Shown: positions 1 to 9,410 of the stretch, piece after piece
Position numbering within the stretch: the first letter of the stretch is position 1
How the letters are laid out: each line of letters starts with the position of its first letter
DNA from: Oscillospiraceae bacterium
GTDB lineage: Bacteria > Bacillota > Clostridia > Oscillospirales > Oscillospiraceae
DNA length: 43,817 nucleotides
Direction of reading: 5' to 3'
Assembly (NCBI GenBank): GCA_910575695.1
Contig: CAJTGJ010000032.1
Location: 1 to 43,817, forward strand
Notes under the pieces: generated by a model
Told to the model about the DNA's origin: nothing
Seen by the model: only the letters and a program-made list of their open reading frames with translations
Database searches by the model: none
Position numbers and translations under genes: made by a program

Positions 1-104
1 CCATAAAAATACATCCTTTCAATCAAGTTTTTCCTTGCTCCGATTCTTGACTGAATGGATGCCTTTTATTCTCTTTTACACAAATTTTTCGGCGCTCTCG
101 ACGT

Positions 105-1064
105 TCATCGTTCCCTCGCCCTTTCCCGCTTGCGGTACATCTCCAACGCCTTCACGATGGTGTCCTCGATCTTCTGTGCGGGCGTCCCCGCAGGGAAAAA
201 CTTGTCGATGCGGTTCCGGGGCATTTTGAATTGCTCCACCTGATTGGGCTTTTCCTCCTGCATGATGGACAAAATCACATCAGGATTCAGCTTGCCCTTT
301 TCGGAAAAGTCCCTGATCTTGATGGCCTGGGCGTGGGAGGGGGTGCAGTCCTCACTCTCCATGACCTCCAACAAAGCGTTCTGCTCGTTCTCCGGCAGAT
401 AGGACAGCTCCACGGCGGGGCGCAGGGCCATTTGTAACGTGCCCTTTTCTTTCAGCACAGTATTGTCTACCATGTCCAGCAGTTCAGGGATAAGGTTGGT
501 TAAACGAATATATAGCCGTATAGTTTCATGGCTTGTTCCGGCCTTTTTTGCGATGCTTTCCCGGCTCGTTTGACCTTGCACCAACTTCTGCAAATCGTTT
601 GCAGAAGTTAAATCTGTTCGTTGGCCTTGCCGCTTCATAGCGTCTAACTTCATCTTATAAGCAAATGCTCTTTCTGACGGCAAAACCTTTTCTCGCTGGA
701 GATTGCTGTCCACCATGATAATAATGGCTTCATCATCGGTCAGCTCCCGGACGATACAAAGCACCGTAGGAAGTTCTGCCAGCTCCGCCGCCATTTTTCG
801 CCTGTGCCCGGACACCATCTGATAACCGCCGTCCGGCATGGGCCGCACCAGCACGGGAGAGAGAACACCGCGTTCTTTGACGCTCTCCACCATCTCCGTC
901 ATACTCTCGTCCATCCGCACCTTGAACGGGTGGTCGGGAAAGTCGCTGATTTCAGCGATGGGCAAGTCGGTCACATAGCTGCGCTGGGCGTTGTCCCGTT
1001 CCTCCTGGGTGGTGAACATACTATCGACTGAGGTCAGAAGTCCGGCTGCGCTGCTTTTCGCCAA
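105..1064 (-). CDS. parB: ParB/RepB/Spo0J-family partition protein
   Basis: DNA-binding partition protein that with ParA segregates or stabilises a replicon or integrative element. The 319-residue product has a ParB/Srx-like nuclease-fold domain at about residues 35-125. It carries the GHRR box of the CTP-binding region at 86-89 and a SNLQRE motif near 120-125. A helix-turn-helix lies near 165-190 ([19 protein letters not shown]), and the tail (KRERARER) is basic. The start lies inside the upstream parA gene (44-base overlap), indicating translational coupling. The family is found on plasmids, ICEs and chromosomes. Without an adjacent oriC or rnpA/gidA context, and with a short parA/parB pair like those on clostridial conjugative elements, an ICE maintenance role is the better inference. 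Confidence 0.9.
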   Translation of the reverse strand: MAKSSAAGLLTSVDSMFTTQEERDNAQRSYVTDLPIAEISDFPDHPFKVRMDESMTEMVESVKERGVLSPVLVRPMPDGGYQMVSGHRRKMAAELAELPTVLCIVRELTDDEAIIIMVDSNLQREKVLPSERAFAYKMKLDAMKRQGQRTDLTSANDLQKLVQGQTSRESIAKKAGTSHETIRLYIRLTNLIPELLDMVDNTVLKEKGTLQMALRPAVELSYLPENEQNALLEVMESEDCTPSHAQAIKIRDFSEKGKLNPDVILSIMQEEKPNQVEQFKMPRNRIDKFFPAGTPAQKIEDTIVKALEMYRKRERARER

Positions 1065-1842
1065 TCTTCAACACCTCCTTTGTCAGACTGCGGTAGGCTT
1101 CCGCCGCCCGCCCCCTGGGTTCATGTTGGAAAATGCTCTTGTCCGCTGTGCTGACCTCCGCCAGCCGCACCGTTGCCGGGATCACCGCGTCCATCACGGG
1201 CAGATGTTTCCCAAAGTTTGATTTGACGGTGGCGACAATATCCTTGCGGAAGTTGGTTTCATTCGCCATTGTCAGGAACACGCCGCCGATCTTCAGCTTG
1301 GGGTTGATCTGCCGCTGGATGCTCCGCACCGTGCCCACCAGCTCCGTCATGTCCTCCGCCGCCAGATAGTCCGCCTGGACAGGGATAAGAACATAGTCCG
1401 ACGCGGACAGGGCGTTGATGACCAACATACCCAGCGAGGGGCGGCAATCCAGCAGAACATAATCATAGTCCCGCTTTACGCTGTCCACATACTGACGCAG
1501 TACCGTTTCCCGGCTCATCACGTTCACCAAACTGACCTCCACGGCGGACAGGCTGCGGTTCCCCGGCACGAAGTCAAAGCCCTCACGGTGGTGCATGATC
1601 TCCGGGTGGCCGGTCGGCTCTTTCCCGGACACCACATCGCTCATGACATTGGCAAGGGTCAGGGGCAGGCCATGGGGTTTGCGCTGGCCCAGCATCTTGG
1701 TCAAATCCCCCTGGGGGTCTGTATCCAGCATGAGGACTTTCTTTCCGTCCAGCGCAAGACCGGCCCCCAGGTTGTAGACAGTGGTGCTTTTGCCAACTCC
1801 GCCCTTTTGATTTGCTACGCTTATCACTTTCGGTTTCGCCAT
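1021..1842 (-). CDS. parA: ParA/Soj-family partition ATPase
   Basis: Walker-type ATPase that drives DNA partition together with the downstream ParB. From the chosen start the protein has 273 residues. The deviant Walker A motif KGGVGKST is at 13-20, the DTDPQGD switch at about 40-46 and the Walker B-like VLLDCRP at about 129-135. The ATG at 1842 is preferred over one 21 bases upstream because AGGAGG lies between them (about 1853-1858), correctly placed only for the inner ATG. A short leader hairpin (1871-1894) precedes the SD. The gene overlaps parB and transcription continues off the left edge. Chromosomal Soj is an alternative, but the context favours a mobile element. Confidence 0.9.
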   Translation of the reverse strand: MAKPKVISVANQKGGVGKSTTVYNLGAGLALDGKKVLMLDTDPQGDLTKMLGQRKPHGLPLTLANVMSDVVSGKEPTGHPEIMHHREGFDFVPGNRSLSAVEVSLVNVMSRETVLRQYVDSVKRDYDYVLLDCRPSLGMLVINALSASDYVLIPVQADYLAAEDMTELVGTVRSIQRQINPKLKIGGVFLTMANETNFRKDIVATVKSNFGKHLPVMDAVIPATVRLAEVSTADKSIFQHEPRGRAAEAYRSLTKEVLKIGEKQRSRTSDLSR

Positions 1843-1870
1843 TTTGGGGGTTCCTCCTTTCATGAATTTA

Positions 1871-1894
1871 GCCGCCTGCGGCGAAACAGGCGGC
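1871..1894 (-). promoter_or_regulatory. parA leader hairpin
   Basis: An 8-bp inverted repeat (GCCGCCTG / CAGGCGGC, 8-base loop) sits directly in front of the parA Shine-Dalgarno site. No T-run follows on either strand, so it is more likely a leader or operator-type structure than a terminator. Confidence 0.4.
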
Positions 1895-1912
1895 TATGTA
1901 TGGGCATGGAAA

Positions 1913-1944
1913 AAGCCGTCTTTCCCATGCAGAAAAGACGGCTT
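1913..1944 (-). terminator. Rho-independent terminator between the gene fragment and parA
   Basis: An 11-bp stem AAGCCGTCTTT / AAAGACGGCTT with a 10-base loop. On the minus strand the stem is followed by a T-run (GGCTTTTTCC), so it would end transcripts arriving from about 2038 and above. If the parA promoter lies further upstream, it would act as an attenuator in the parA leader. Confidence 0.65.
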
Positions 1945-2037
1945 ATCCAGTCGGGCGATATGTGATTTTAGGGAGCTGTTCAAAGGGCGGCGCTGTACCG
2001 TATGTCCGCATTTCCCGGTGTTTCGTCGTATCAAAGC

Positions 2038-2292
2038 TCATCCCTTGGTAGTAAATTCGTAGTAATTGGGGTGGTCTGTTGTCAGGAAATGCGGCGTAAT
2101 GCGCTGTTTCACAAGGTTTTGCCGGTTCTCACAAAATATTTCAAATAAACATTTAACAATCCAATCACGAGCAGTAATGTTTTTGATTGCCTCACAGGAA
2201 CGGAAAACGATGTTCTCAGGATATTGCCCAGGTACAGCCGCAGGCCGCTGTACCTGTAAATCTGCGCAATGGCGCCCGCCGCGCTCCCCGGT
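2038..2292 (-). pseudogene. Unrecognised 3' gene fragment at the element edge
   Basis: A minus-strand frame is open for 85 codons between stops at 2293-2295 and 2038-2040, with no ATG. Its last ~60 codons (from about 2220) have protein-like composition (for example ITPHFLTTDHPNYYEFTTKG at the C-terminus). They are more AT-rich than the flanking DNA, and a terminator follows at 1913-1944. The upstream part, near the hairpin at 2229-2256, does not look like a natural N-terminus. I read this as a gene cut off or frameshifted at the boundary of the mobile element. I do not recognise the family, and chance openness of the frame cannot be excluded. Confidence 0.3.
2229..2256. repeat. Perfect 10-bp inverted repeat near the putative element boundary
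   Basis: CAGGTACAGC and GCTGTACCTG flank an 8-base loop. The related word GCGCTGTACCG occurs on both sides, at 1990-2000 and 2300-2310. It could be a recombinase or attachment-site arm, or an operator. No T-run is present. Confidence 0.4.
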
Positions 2293-2328
2293 TCAGCAAG
2301 CGCTGTACCGGAGTCATATCACGTGATT

Positions 2329-2362
2329 CGGGAAAAAGCCGCCCAGGAGGGCGGCTTTTCCC
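2329..2362. terminator. Bidirectional intrinsic terminator
   Basis: An 11-bp stem AAAAGCCGCCC / GGGCGGCTTTT with a 4-base loop, with T-tracts usable on both strands. It lies just left of a second hairpin (2376-2412) and downstream of the leftward opp operon, insulating it from the element. Confidence 0.75.
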
Positions 2363-2375
2363 GTCGTGGGCACAC

Positions 2376-2412
2376 AAAGCGCCCCCACAGCACCGCGCTG
2401 TGGGGGCGCTTT
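2376..2412 (-). terminator. Terminator of the opp operon
   Basis: A 15-bp perfect stem AAAGCGCCCCCACAG / CTGTGGGGGCGCTTT with a 7-base loop, starting two bases after the stop codon region of the last opp-operon gene (2415). The T-tract is short, but the stem is very strong and a second terminator follows. Confidence 0.75.
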
Positions 2413-2414
2413 CT

Positions 2415-3683
2415 TTAACCCAATGAGGCAGTATAGCGCACATCCTCATTTTCATACAGATTGGTGAGCGCCAGCGCCGGGTCGGTCCCCCGGACCACCC
2501 AGTCCTCACAGCGAATGGAGTGGATTCCGCTTTCCGCCAGCGCCTCCAGCGCCGAAGCGTCCAGCGTATCCGCCACGTAGACCGGGGCAATTTGCAGGGT
2601 GATCTCCCCGCACCCCGCCATTTTCGAGTAGCAGATCAGGTTATTCGCCGCGCTCCTGCACCGCCCGTCCGCCGTGGACAGGTAGGTGGTGCGCAGCTCC
2701 CCATTTCTCAGCTGGTACATCCGGCGGCTGTCCAGCTCGTCCGAGGGAAAGTCCCGCAGGTAGACAATGCTCATCGGGCCATCGTATTCCATCACACCTG
2801 CCGGATAGGTGACTCCGTCCACCAGATCATAAATGTTCTGGCTGTAGCCCGTCCCCCGGCTGTCCAGATTGCGGCTGAAGCCGTCATAGCTGGAAATGAA
2901 CCCGTTGGTATACCCGTTTTCCGCCAGCTCCTCAGCCAGATAATCCGCCACAAAGGCGTTCCTCATCCAGCCGAAGTCCAAAAAGCGGTCGATCTCCTCC
3001 CGCTGGGCAAAGGACAGGTAATCCTCCGAAACCTCCAGGCACACCTGGTTGTCCCCCAGCAGGCGCAGGTTCACCGCCTCCGGGTCCCGGGCATAGCCCG
3101 CCATGGCCTCGTATTCCCGCCGCACGTCCTCGCTGGCCTGGGGGTCAAACTCCACCAGCTGTGCGTCGTCAATGCAGGAAAACACGTTTTCAAACCGGGC
3201 GTATACCGGGCCCAGATAAAGGGTGCGTTCCCCTGAGCGCTGAACCGTCTCAAAGGCCCGGTAAAGCCCCTCGTCCACCGTCAGCGTCTCGTTGGGGTGG
3301 AGGTTGATCTCCCGCAGGTTCACCACGCCCTCAAAGCTCTCCAGGGTGTGGAACAGCTGGTACGCCTTCCGGCAGGCCGCGGTGTACACCGCCTTCAGCC
3401 CCCGGCTCTCCGCTGCGGCGGAGGCCTCCCCGGCTCCCAGCTCGTAACTGAATACGAACTCGTCCCCGCAGGTGGTTCCCTCCGAGGCGCCCGCCTCAAT
3501 GGTCTGCCACCCCGGGTCCACCGCGAACAGACGGCTGGCGGCGTATATCAGCAAAGTCACGCCGATGACCAGAAACACGACTGCCGCCGCCGCCCGAAGG
3601 GCCGTATTCCCTTCGGGCAGGGCGATGCGTTCTACCGGCTTGACCCTGGGCCGCTTGTCCCTTGCTTTGCGTCCCAAGGTCAA
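2415..3683 (-). CDS. Membrane-anchored, degenerate ApbE-like protein
   Basis: 422 residues, starting with TTG that overlaps the stop of the preceding ATPase gene (TTGA), so translation is coupled. A basic N-terminus is followed by one membrane segment at about 29-52. The rest would then lie outside the membrane. Its layout resembles FAD:protein FMN transferase (ApbE): a [17 protein letters not shown] segment like the ApbE SxLSxxN region, then a [18 protein letters not shown] stretch like the ApbE GGxxKGYxxD helix. The C-terminal metal-binding ADxLxTA element is altered to ADTLDASA, and key Gly/Lys residues are missing. I infer an ApbE-derived domain that has probably lost flavinylation activity. 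Its place as the last gene of the opp operon suggests an accessory role in that transporter. The family assignment is by eye only. Confidence 0.6.
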   Translation of the reverse strand: MTLGRKARDKRPRVKPVERIALPEGNTALRAAAAVVFLVIGVTLLIYAASRLFAVDPGWQTIEAGASEGTTCGDEFVFSYELGAGEASAAAESRGLKAVYTAACRKAYQLFHTLESFEGVVNLREINLHPNETLTVDEGLYRAFETVQRSGERTLYLGPVYARFENVFSCIDDAQLVEFDPQASEDVRREYEAMAGYARDPEAVNLRLLGDNQVCLEVSEDYLSFAQREEIDRFLDFGWMRNAFVADYLAEELAENGYTNGFISSYDGFSRNLDSRGTGYSQNIYDLVDGVTYPAGVMEYDGPMSIVYLRDFPSDELDSRRMYQLRNGELRTTYLSTADGRCRSAANNLICYSKMAGCGEITLQIAPVYVADTLDASALEALAESGIHSIRCEDWVVRGTDPALALTNLYENEDVRYTASLG

Positions 3684-4984
3684 AGCACCGCCAGCAAAAT
3701 CAACAGCAGGAAAATCGCCAGAATGACCGCCAGGAAGATCAGTCCGGCAACCGCGCCCTTCTTACACGCCCTGGCGTTGCGGAAATGGTGGAAATGATGG
3801 AACACCGCCATAGCGATCAGGCCCAGCAGGGGCAGGATAAAGGATATGACCTTGTACCAGATGCTGCCCGTATCGTGGGCGGGATGGATGAGCAGGTCGT
3901 CCGCCCGGACCGGATCGGCCTGGGCGGCCTGCTTTTTCTCCACCGGAGCATTGGGGTCCCGGATGGTGATGGGCTTCACCGGGACGTCCGCGTCCCGGGT
4001 GGCCCTGTACTGGGCGATCTCCTTCTTGTTTCCGTAGACATAGTGGTCGTGCCCGACGCACACGAATTCCGGCTTATCCTCCGAATAGTCGTGGATAGAG
4101 GGGTCATAGGTATACAGCACCTTGTTTTTCTCCAGCTCCGGGTCGGGGATGGGGATGGCGGAAATCAGCGAGTGGGTGTAGGGATGCAGGGGGAAGTTAA
4201 ACAGCTCCTCCGCCTCGGCCACCTCCACAATACGCCCCTTATAGATGACGCCGATGCGGTCGGAGATGAAGCGCACCACAGACAGATCATGGGCGATGAA
4301 CAGGTAGGTCAGCCCCTTCTCCTCCTGGAATTTCTTCATCAGGTTGAGCACCTGGGCACGGATGGACACGTCCAGCGCCGAAATAGGCTCGTCCGCTACC
4401 ACCAGCTCCGGCTCCATAACCATGGCCCGGGCAATGCCGATGCGCTGGCGCTGTCCGCCGGAAAACTCATGGGGATACCGGGTGAGATGCTCGGGAAGCA
4501 GACCCACTTCCTCAATCATGGTCTCCACCTTTTTCACCCGGTCCGCCTCGTTCTCGAACAGGTGGAAGTTGTAAAGGCCCTCGGAAATGATATAGTCCAC
4601 GGTGGCGCGCTCATTCAGCGACGCCGCCGGGTCCTGGAACACCATCTGGATATTGCGGATGACCTCCCGGTCCAGGGCGCGGGGAATCTTGCCGGAAATG
4701 CGCACGCCTTTATAGGTGATCTCGCCCGCGGCCAGCGGGTTCACCCGGATCACCGCACGGCCCACGGTGGTTTTGCCCGAGCCGGACTCGCCCACCAGGG
4801 AGAAGGTCTCCCCCTTGTAGATGTCAAAGGAGGCGTCCTGGACGGCGCGGACCGCGTCGGGGCCCTTGCCGAAGGTGATGTCCACATTTTTCAGGGACAA
4901 TAAAATTTCTCTGCCGTTCTCATCCAACGGTCCGTGCTCCGGCAGAACGGAGGAACGGACCACTTTTGCTTTCTCTTGACTCAC
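3680..4984 (-). CDS. Oligopeptide/dipeptide ABC transporter ATPase OppF/DppF-like with C-terminal membrane extension
   Basis: Cytoplasmic ATPase of a peptide-type importer. It has Walker A GESGSGKT (about 63-70), Q-loop VFQDP, signature FSGGQRQR, Walker B LVVADE and an H-loop His in FIAHDLS. The protein is 434 residues, about 100 longer than usual OppF (~320-330). The extra C-terminal part has a charged linker followed by two hydrophobic segments (around 365-390 and 407-433) separated by a His-rich loop ([11 protein letters not shown]). The start is GTG at 4984, with SD GAGGAGGG. It lies 13 bases after oppD and its stop overlaps the next gene. The ATPase core looks intact. The membrane tail is unusual for a nucleotide-binding subunit and may tether it. 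Confidence 0.9.
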   Translation of the reverse strand: MSQEKAKVVRSSVLPEHGPLDENGREILLSLKNVDITFGKGPDAVRAVQDASFDIYKGETFSLVGESGSGKTTVGRAVIRVNPLAAGEITYKGVRISGKIPRALDREVIRNIQMVFQDPAASLNERATVDYIISEGLYNFHLFENEADRVKKVETMIEEVGLLPEHLTRYPHEFSGGQRQRIGIARAMVMEPELVVADEPISALDVSIRAQVLNLMKKFQEEKGLTYLFIAHDLSVVRFISDRIGVIYKGRIVEVAEAEELFNFPLHPYTHSLISAIPIPDPELEKNKVLYTYDPSIHDYSEDKPEFVCVGHDHYVYGNKKEIAQYRATRDADVPVKPITIRDPNAPVEKKQAAQADPVRADDLLIHPAHDTGSIWYKVISFILPLLGLIAMAVFHHFHHFRNARACKKGAVAGLIFLAVILAIFLLLILLAVL

Positions 4985-4997
4985 AGACCGACCCTCC

Positions 4998-6746
4998 TCA
5001 AATGTTGAATGCTTCCATCAGCTTTTCGTGGATGTCCTGGATGCCCTCGGGCTTTTCAATCTTGGGCGCCCGGGGGTCCAGCAGCCACGTCTTGGCAAAA
5101 TGGGTTTCGCTGACCTGGAACATGGGCGGCTCCGCCACGGTGTCGATCTCCAGGCAGTAGGGATTGCGGGGCGCGAACGCGTCGCCCACAATTTGATTGT
5201 ACAGGGAGGGCGGGGTTCCGGTGATGGAATACAGCTTGGTATTTTTCTGCGCCAGCTGGGGCAGGGAGGACAGCAGCGCCCAGGTATAGGGATGCCTGGG
5301 GTCGTAGAACACGTCCCGCACGGTGCCCAGCTCAATGACCTGTCCGGCGTACAGCACCGCCACACGGTCGGCGATGTTGGCCACCACGCCCAGGTCGTGG
5401 GTGATGAATACGATGGTGTACCCGAATTCCTTTTGCAGATCCTTGATGAGCTGCAGGATCTGGGCCTGGATGGTCACGTCCAGCGCGGTGGTGGGCTCGT
5501 CGCAGATCAGGATCTTGGGCTGGCAGGACAGCGCGATGGCAATAACGATGCGCTGGCGCATACCGCCGGAATACTGGAAGGGATAGTCGTCGAACCGGGC
5601 GGCGGCATTGGGTATGCCCACCTTGCCCATCATCTCCAGCGCCCGGCGGCGGGCCTCCACCTCGGTGCAGTCCTGGTGCTTGAGGATGATGGAGGTGATC
5701 TGCTTGCCGATGGTGATGATGGGGTTCAGGGAGGTCATGGGGTCCTGGAACACCGTGGCGATGCGCCTGCCGCGGATCTTCGTCCAATCCTTGGAATCCT
5801 TCACGTTTGCCAGGTTCAAAATGCAGGTACCGTGGAGCTGCTCCGCCGTCTCGTCCAGGTACCGCACCCGGAAGGTCACGTTGTCAAACACGGCGTTGCG
5901 CTGGCCCTCATCGTCCAGGTCCACCCCCAGCTCCATGGCCTTTTTCAGCGCGTCCAGCAGTCCGCTGACGCACTTGCTCCGCTTGCGGAAGCTGTACCGG
6001 CCCACGGACAGATAGATTTCCTTGGCCAGGATCTCGTTGCGCTTCAGCGCCTCCTGGGAAACCTGCCCCTTGATTTCCTTGTCGTACTGGGTGTGGAGCC
6101 GGGCGGATTCCTCATGGTAACGCTTCATGTAGGCCGCGTCCGCATCCACGTTGTGCTTCTTTTCCCGGGCCAGCGCCTCATTGCGCTTCTGCGCTTCCTT
6201 GATCTTGGCGTCGTACTCCTTGAGCTCCCGGGCGGCCTGCTTGATCTTGTCCTTCTCCTTCGCGGGGTCATAGGTCTGCTTCAGGTTGTACAGGTCGGTG
6301 CGCTTGTCCTTGAGCTCCTTCAGCTCCGCCTCAGCCGCCGCCTGTTCCTCGCCGCTCAGGCCGCTCTTTTCCTTCTTTTCGTTCTCCAGAGCCAGAATTT
6401 TGCGGTAGGTCTCCGCGCCCAGCTCCAGATGGGAATATTCGTCCAGCTTCTGCCTGGCCCGCTCAATCAGGGACCGGGCCGAGGAGTCCAGCTTCACCAC
6501 CGTGTCCGCCAGCTCGTCGTCGTTGAAAACGATGGAGCCGTTGCTGACAAAGCCGTTGGAATCCAGCATACCGGCAAAGGTCTTGGTGAACACCGACTTG
6601 CCTGAGCCGGATTCGCCCACGATGGCGATGGACTCGTTCTCGTAGATATCCAGGGAAATCCCCCGAATGGCGGTCAAAATCCTGCCGCGGACCCGGAATT
6701 TGACATCCAGGTCTTTGACGGACAGCAATACTTTTCTCTCATCCAT
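4998..6746 (-). CDS. Oligopeptide ABC transporter ATPase OppD-like with large coiled-coil insertion
   Basis: Nucleotide-binding subunit of the importer. It has Walker A GESGSGKS at 44-51, Q-loop [11 protein letters not shown] from 332, signature YSGGMRQR at 392-399, Walker B ILICDE at 412-417 and H-loop His450. The OppD/F-type C-terminal extension follows (GTPPSLYNQ...APRNPYCLE). At 582 residues it is about 250 longer than a normal OppD (~330). The excess lies between Walker A and the Q-loop, roughly residues 75-315, and is rich in Lys, Glu, Ala and Leu with heptad-like runs (about 90-245), suggesting a long helical hairpin or coiled coil. All catalytic motifs are intact. Upstream oppC ends 12 bases before it. 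Confidence 0.93.
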   Translation of the reverse strand: MDERKVLLSVKDLDVKFRVRGRILTAIRGISLDIYENESIAIVGESGSGKSVFTKTFAGMLDSNGFVSNGSIVFNDDELADTVVKLDSSARSLIERARQKLDEYSHLELGAETYRKILALENEKKEKSGLSGEEQAAAEAELKELKDKRTDLYNLKQTYDPAKEKDKIKQAARELKEYDAKIKEAQKRNEALAREKKHNVDADAAYMKRYHEESARLHTQYDKEIKGQVSQEALKRNEILAKEIYLSVGRYSFRKRSKCVSGLLDALKKAMELGVDLDDEGQRNAVFDNVTFRVRYLDETAEQLHGTCILNLANVKDSKDWTKIRGRRIATVFQDPMTSLNPIITIGKQITSIILKHQDCTEVEARRRALEMMGKVGIPNAAARFDDYPFQYSGGMRQRIVIAIALSCQPKILICDEPTTALDVTIQAQILQLIKDLQKEFGYTIVFITHDLGVVANIADRVAVLYAGQVIELGTVRDVFYDPRHPYTWALLSSLPQLAQKNTKLYSITGTPPSLYNQIVGDAFAPRNPYCLEIDTVAEPPMFQVSETHFAKTWLLDPRAPKIEKPEGIQDIHEKLMEAFNI

Positions 6747-6758
6747 GCTGACGCCCCC

Positions 6759-7733
6759 TTACATATGGGTCCTGGGGTCGGACGCGTCGCCCAGGTTCAG
6801 GCCCACCACATACAGCACGATGGTGATGAACGCGGAGATAGCCACCGGGCTCCAGAACTCGAACTGCCAGCCGGGGGTCACCATGGCGCCCTGCGCCTCA
6901 TAGATCAGCCGGCCCAGGGTCATCTCGGGAATGCCGCGGCCAATGTAGGCCAGGAACACCTCGTAGGAGATATAAGAGGGGATCTCGGTGGCCAGCAGCG
7001 TCACGATCACAGAGGTCATAAAGGGCAAGACGTTCTTCATGGCAATTTTCACCGTGGAGGTGCCCAGGCATTTCGACGCCAGATTGTATTCGCGGTCACG
7101 GATAATAACCACCTGGATACGGATCTGATAGGCGATATACAGCCAGCCTGTGACGGTCAGGGCAAACACCATGGTCCAGAAACTGGGGGTAAACAGCATC
7201 AGCAGCACGGAGATCAGCAGCACATAGGGGATATTGCCCAGGATGTTGTAGACCTCCATCATGACGGCGTCCACCTTTTTGGAGAAGCCCCAGATGGCGC
7301 CCACGATCACGCCGATGGTCATATTGATGGCGCCGCACATGAACGCCAGGGAGATGGAGATCCTGGAACCGTTCCAGATGGCGTCGAAGGTGGACTGTCC
7401 GGCGGCGCCGGTGCCCAGGATATTCTTGATGCTGAAGCCGTACTGCTCGATCGCCGCCTTGGGGGACAGATGCTTGGCGGTGGAGCTGAGCAGGGCTCCG
7501 TACTTGTCATACTCCGTCAGCGCGGGGTAGATATACGCGAACGCGATCATGAAAGCGAACAGCGCCAGAATGACGATATTGGTTTTCTTGCGGAAAAACA
7601 CGCGGAACACCGACTGCCAGTAGGAATAGCGGGGGGCCGTGATCTTTTCCGACTCCAGATCGCTGTGCTTGTGGAAGGAGAACAGCTTCTCCTCCGGCAT
7701 ACCCAAATCCTTAATATCAAATTCATGATCCAT
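6759..7733 (-). CDS. Peptide ABC transporter permease OppC/DppC-like
   Basis: Inner-membrane permease, 324 residues from the chosen start. An N-terminal cytoplasmic stretch (about 1-45) and one membrane helix (about 50-72) are followed by an external loop. The BPD_transp_1 core comes next, with five further helices and the EAA-type cytoplasmic loop around REYNLASKCLGTSTVKIAMKNVLP. An ATG at 7733 with AGGTGA five bases upstream is preferred over the GTG at 7742 that overlaps the oppB stop. The length is close to the family norm (~300), so this subunit, unlike OppB and OppD, is not expanded. Confidence 0.9.
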   Translation of the reverse strand: MDHEFDIKDLGMPEEKLFSFHKHSDLESEKITAPRYSYWQSVFRVFFRKKTNIVILALFAFMIAFAYIYPALTEYDKYGALLSSTAKHLSPKAAIEQYGFSIKNILGTGAAGQSTFDAIWNGSRISISLAFMCGAINMTIGVIVGAIWGFSKKVDAVMMEVYNILGNIPYVLLISVLLMLFTPSFWTMVFALTVTGWLYIAYQIRIQVVIIRDREYNLASKCLGTSTVKIAMKNVLPFMTSVIVTLLATEIPSYISYEVFLAYIGRGIPEMTLGRLIYEAQGAMVTPGWQFEFWSPVAISAFITIVLYVVGLNLGDASDPRTHM

Positions 7734-7738
7734 AGCTC

Positions 7739-9310
7739 TCACCTATCCTTCGTCGTGAACGAGATGCGGGGGTCCACCGTGGCCATGAGCACGTCGCCCA
7801 GGATCACGGAGGTCACGGACAGCACCGCGTAGAACAGCACGACGCCCACGATGACGCCGTTGTCAAACTTGTTGATGGCCTCGGTCAGCAGGTTGCCGGC
7901 GCCGGGAACCACGTATACGCGCTCGGTGATGATGGCGCCGATCATCGCGCCCAGCACCTGCCCCGGGATGCCCTGGACAATGGGGATCACCGCGTTTTTC
8001 GCGATGTGCTTGGAGAAGATCTCACCCTCCGACAGACCGCCGGACCGGGCGAACTTCACGTAATCGGAGTTCATCTGGTCCACCATATACCGGCGCAGCC
8101 ACTTCATCAGGTTCGCGATGGCAGGCAGGGCCAGGGAGATCACGGGCAGTACAAAGATCAGGTTGTTGCCCGACTCGATGTCGAAGGTAGTGGGCAGGCC
8201 GAAGACCTGGCCGCCGATGCCCTTGAACATGAAAATATAGGCCAGGGAGGGCATTGCGATGATGAAAATGGTATAGATAGTGCCCAGCTTGTCAATGAGT
8301 TTGTCCTTTTTCAGCGCCATCAGCACGCCCAGAGGCAGGCCCAGGCAGTAGGACATGACTACCGCCATAATTCCGATGACAAAGGAATAGCCCAGCTTGG
8401 CAAAGCCGCCCCGCACGGTGCCCACCACGGTGTAGTCATCGACAAAGCGGTCCGCGTTAAGGGCGTTGGCCTCCCGGCTCCCCTGGAGGTAGGTGGCGGT
8501 GTGCAGATCGTCCGCGCTCTCCTCCACATGGCCTGTGGGATAGGTGGTGGTCCGCAGCACATAGGTGCCCTGGCTGGTGCTCATGGTCTCAGCCACGTCT
8601 ATGCCCTGGTTCACCGTATAGGACACACCCAGATGGAGGGTGGCCAGGTTCTGATGGATATAGGGGAACTGGTTATCGAAATACAGCAGGTATTTGTGCT
8701 CCGTTCCGTTGCCGATGATGGCGGGGGCAAACTTATCCCCGCCGTACAGCGGGTCATGAAGGGTGAAGGTCAGGCCGCGCTCGCCCTCCACCTCCGCCGC
8801 CCTGTGGATGTTGTCGAGCCGCACCAGGCCGGTGAAATATTTCAGCACACGGCCTGCCAATGGCAGGTCCTTGGTGGCAAAAAGCAGCTGCGCGCCGCCG
8901 TTGGCTACCTTGCGCCCGCTCATGATGGCGTTCAGCCGGATGACCTCATAGCCCTGGGACTTGTAGTACTCGGTGAACTTCGCCACGTATTCCGCCGCGA
9001 TCTCGGTATCGTCCTCGGGCTTGCGGCCAAAGGCGGCGGCCTCGGACCGGGTCTCCTCGTCGATCTCGCCGTCTGCGGCCAGGGCGTTCAGCCACTCCGT
9101 GTAAGGCACATAGTCCAGGTAGCCGTACTGCTCCCACTTATTGTAGCAGAACGCCTCCCGGGCGTTGCCGCCCTGCCGCCCGAAATTGCTGTCCTCTGTG
9201 AACACCTGATTCCGGTCCAGCATGGAATAGATCAGCACCATGACGATGATTACCACGATGACGATGGATGCAAGGCCATGCAGGATACGCTTGAGCAAGT
9301 ATTTTCCCAT
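7739..9310 (-). CDS. Peptide ABC transporter permease OppB/DppB-like with large extracytoplasmic insertion
   Basis: Inner-membrane permease of 523 residues against ~310 for typical OppB. After the first helix (about residues 10-33) comes a ~250-residue hydrophilic segment (about 35-285), predicted to lie outside the membrane. The conserved core then follows: helices starting at GYSFVIGIMAVVMSYCLG, the EAA loop SDYVKFARSGGLSEGEIFSKHIAKN, and the terminal GVVLFYAVLSVTSVILGDVLMATVDPR. The ATG at 9310 has AGGTG nine bases upstream; an in-frame GTG at 9322 is the alternative. OppB proteins normally have only a ~60-residue loop here, so the added domain may contact the equally large binding protein encoded upstream. 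Confidence 0.9.
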   Translation of the reverse strand: MGKYLLKRILHGLASIVIVVIIVMVLIYSMLDRNQVFTEDSNFGRQGGNAREAFCYNKWEQYGYLDYVPYTEWLNALAADGEIDEETRSEAAAFGRKPEDDTEIAAEYVAKFTEYYKSQGYEVIRLNAIMSGRKVANGGAQLLFATKDLPLAGRVLKYFTGLVRLDNIHRAAEVEGERGLTFTLHDPLYGGDKFAPAIIGNGTEHKYLLYFDNQFPYIHQNLATLHLGVSYTVNQGIDVAETMSTSQGTYVLRTTTYPTGHVEESADDLHTATYLQGSREANALNADRFVDDYTVVGTVRGGFAKLGYSFVIGIMAVVMSYCLGLPLGVLMALKKDKLIDKLGTIYTIFIIAMPSLAYIFMFKGIGGQVFGLPTTFDIESGNNLIFVLPVISLALPAIANLMKWLRRYMVDQMNSDYVKFARSGGLSEGEIFSKHIAKNAVIPIVQGIPGQVLGAMIGAIITERVYVVPGAGNLLTEAINKFDNGVIVGVVLFYAVLSVTSVILGDVLMATVDPRISFTTKDR

Positions 9311-9338
9311 GATATCACGCACCTAATTTCTGTTCTGT

Positions 9339-9356
9339 CTCCCCCGCGCGGGGGAG
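9339..9356. repeat. 18-bp GC-rich palindrome
   Basis: CTCCCCC-GCGC-GGGGGAG, fully self-complementary, in the oppA-oppB gap. It belongs to a small set of CCCCC/GGGGG intergenic palindromes in this operon; similar words are at about 9375-9396 and 11868-11889. Confidence 0.6.
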
Positions 9357-9410
9357 GAAACGACCCGCGGGCCATTCCCTCCCCTGTAAGGGGGAGAATT
9401 GTGCCAGATA

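Noticed and set aside
1..104. A possible gene start at the left edge (minus-strand ATG at 4-2 with GGATG nearby)
   Set aside because: Only the start codon is in the window and the SD is weak, so no protein can be described.
2066..2326. An 86-codon plus-strand frame in the parA-opp gap
   Set aside because: It lacks an SD, has a Cys/Arg-rich unlikely composition and lies opposite a better protein-like minus frame.
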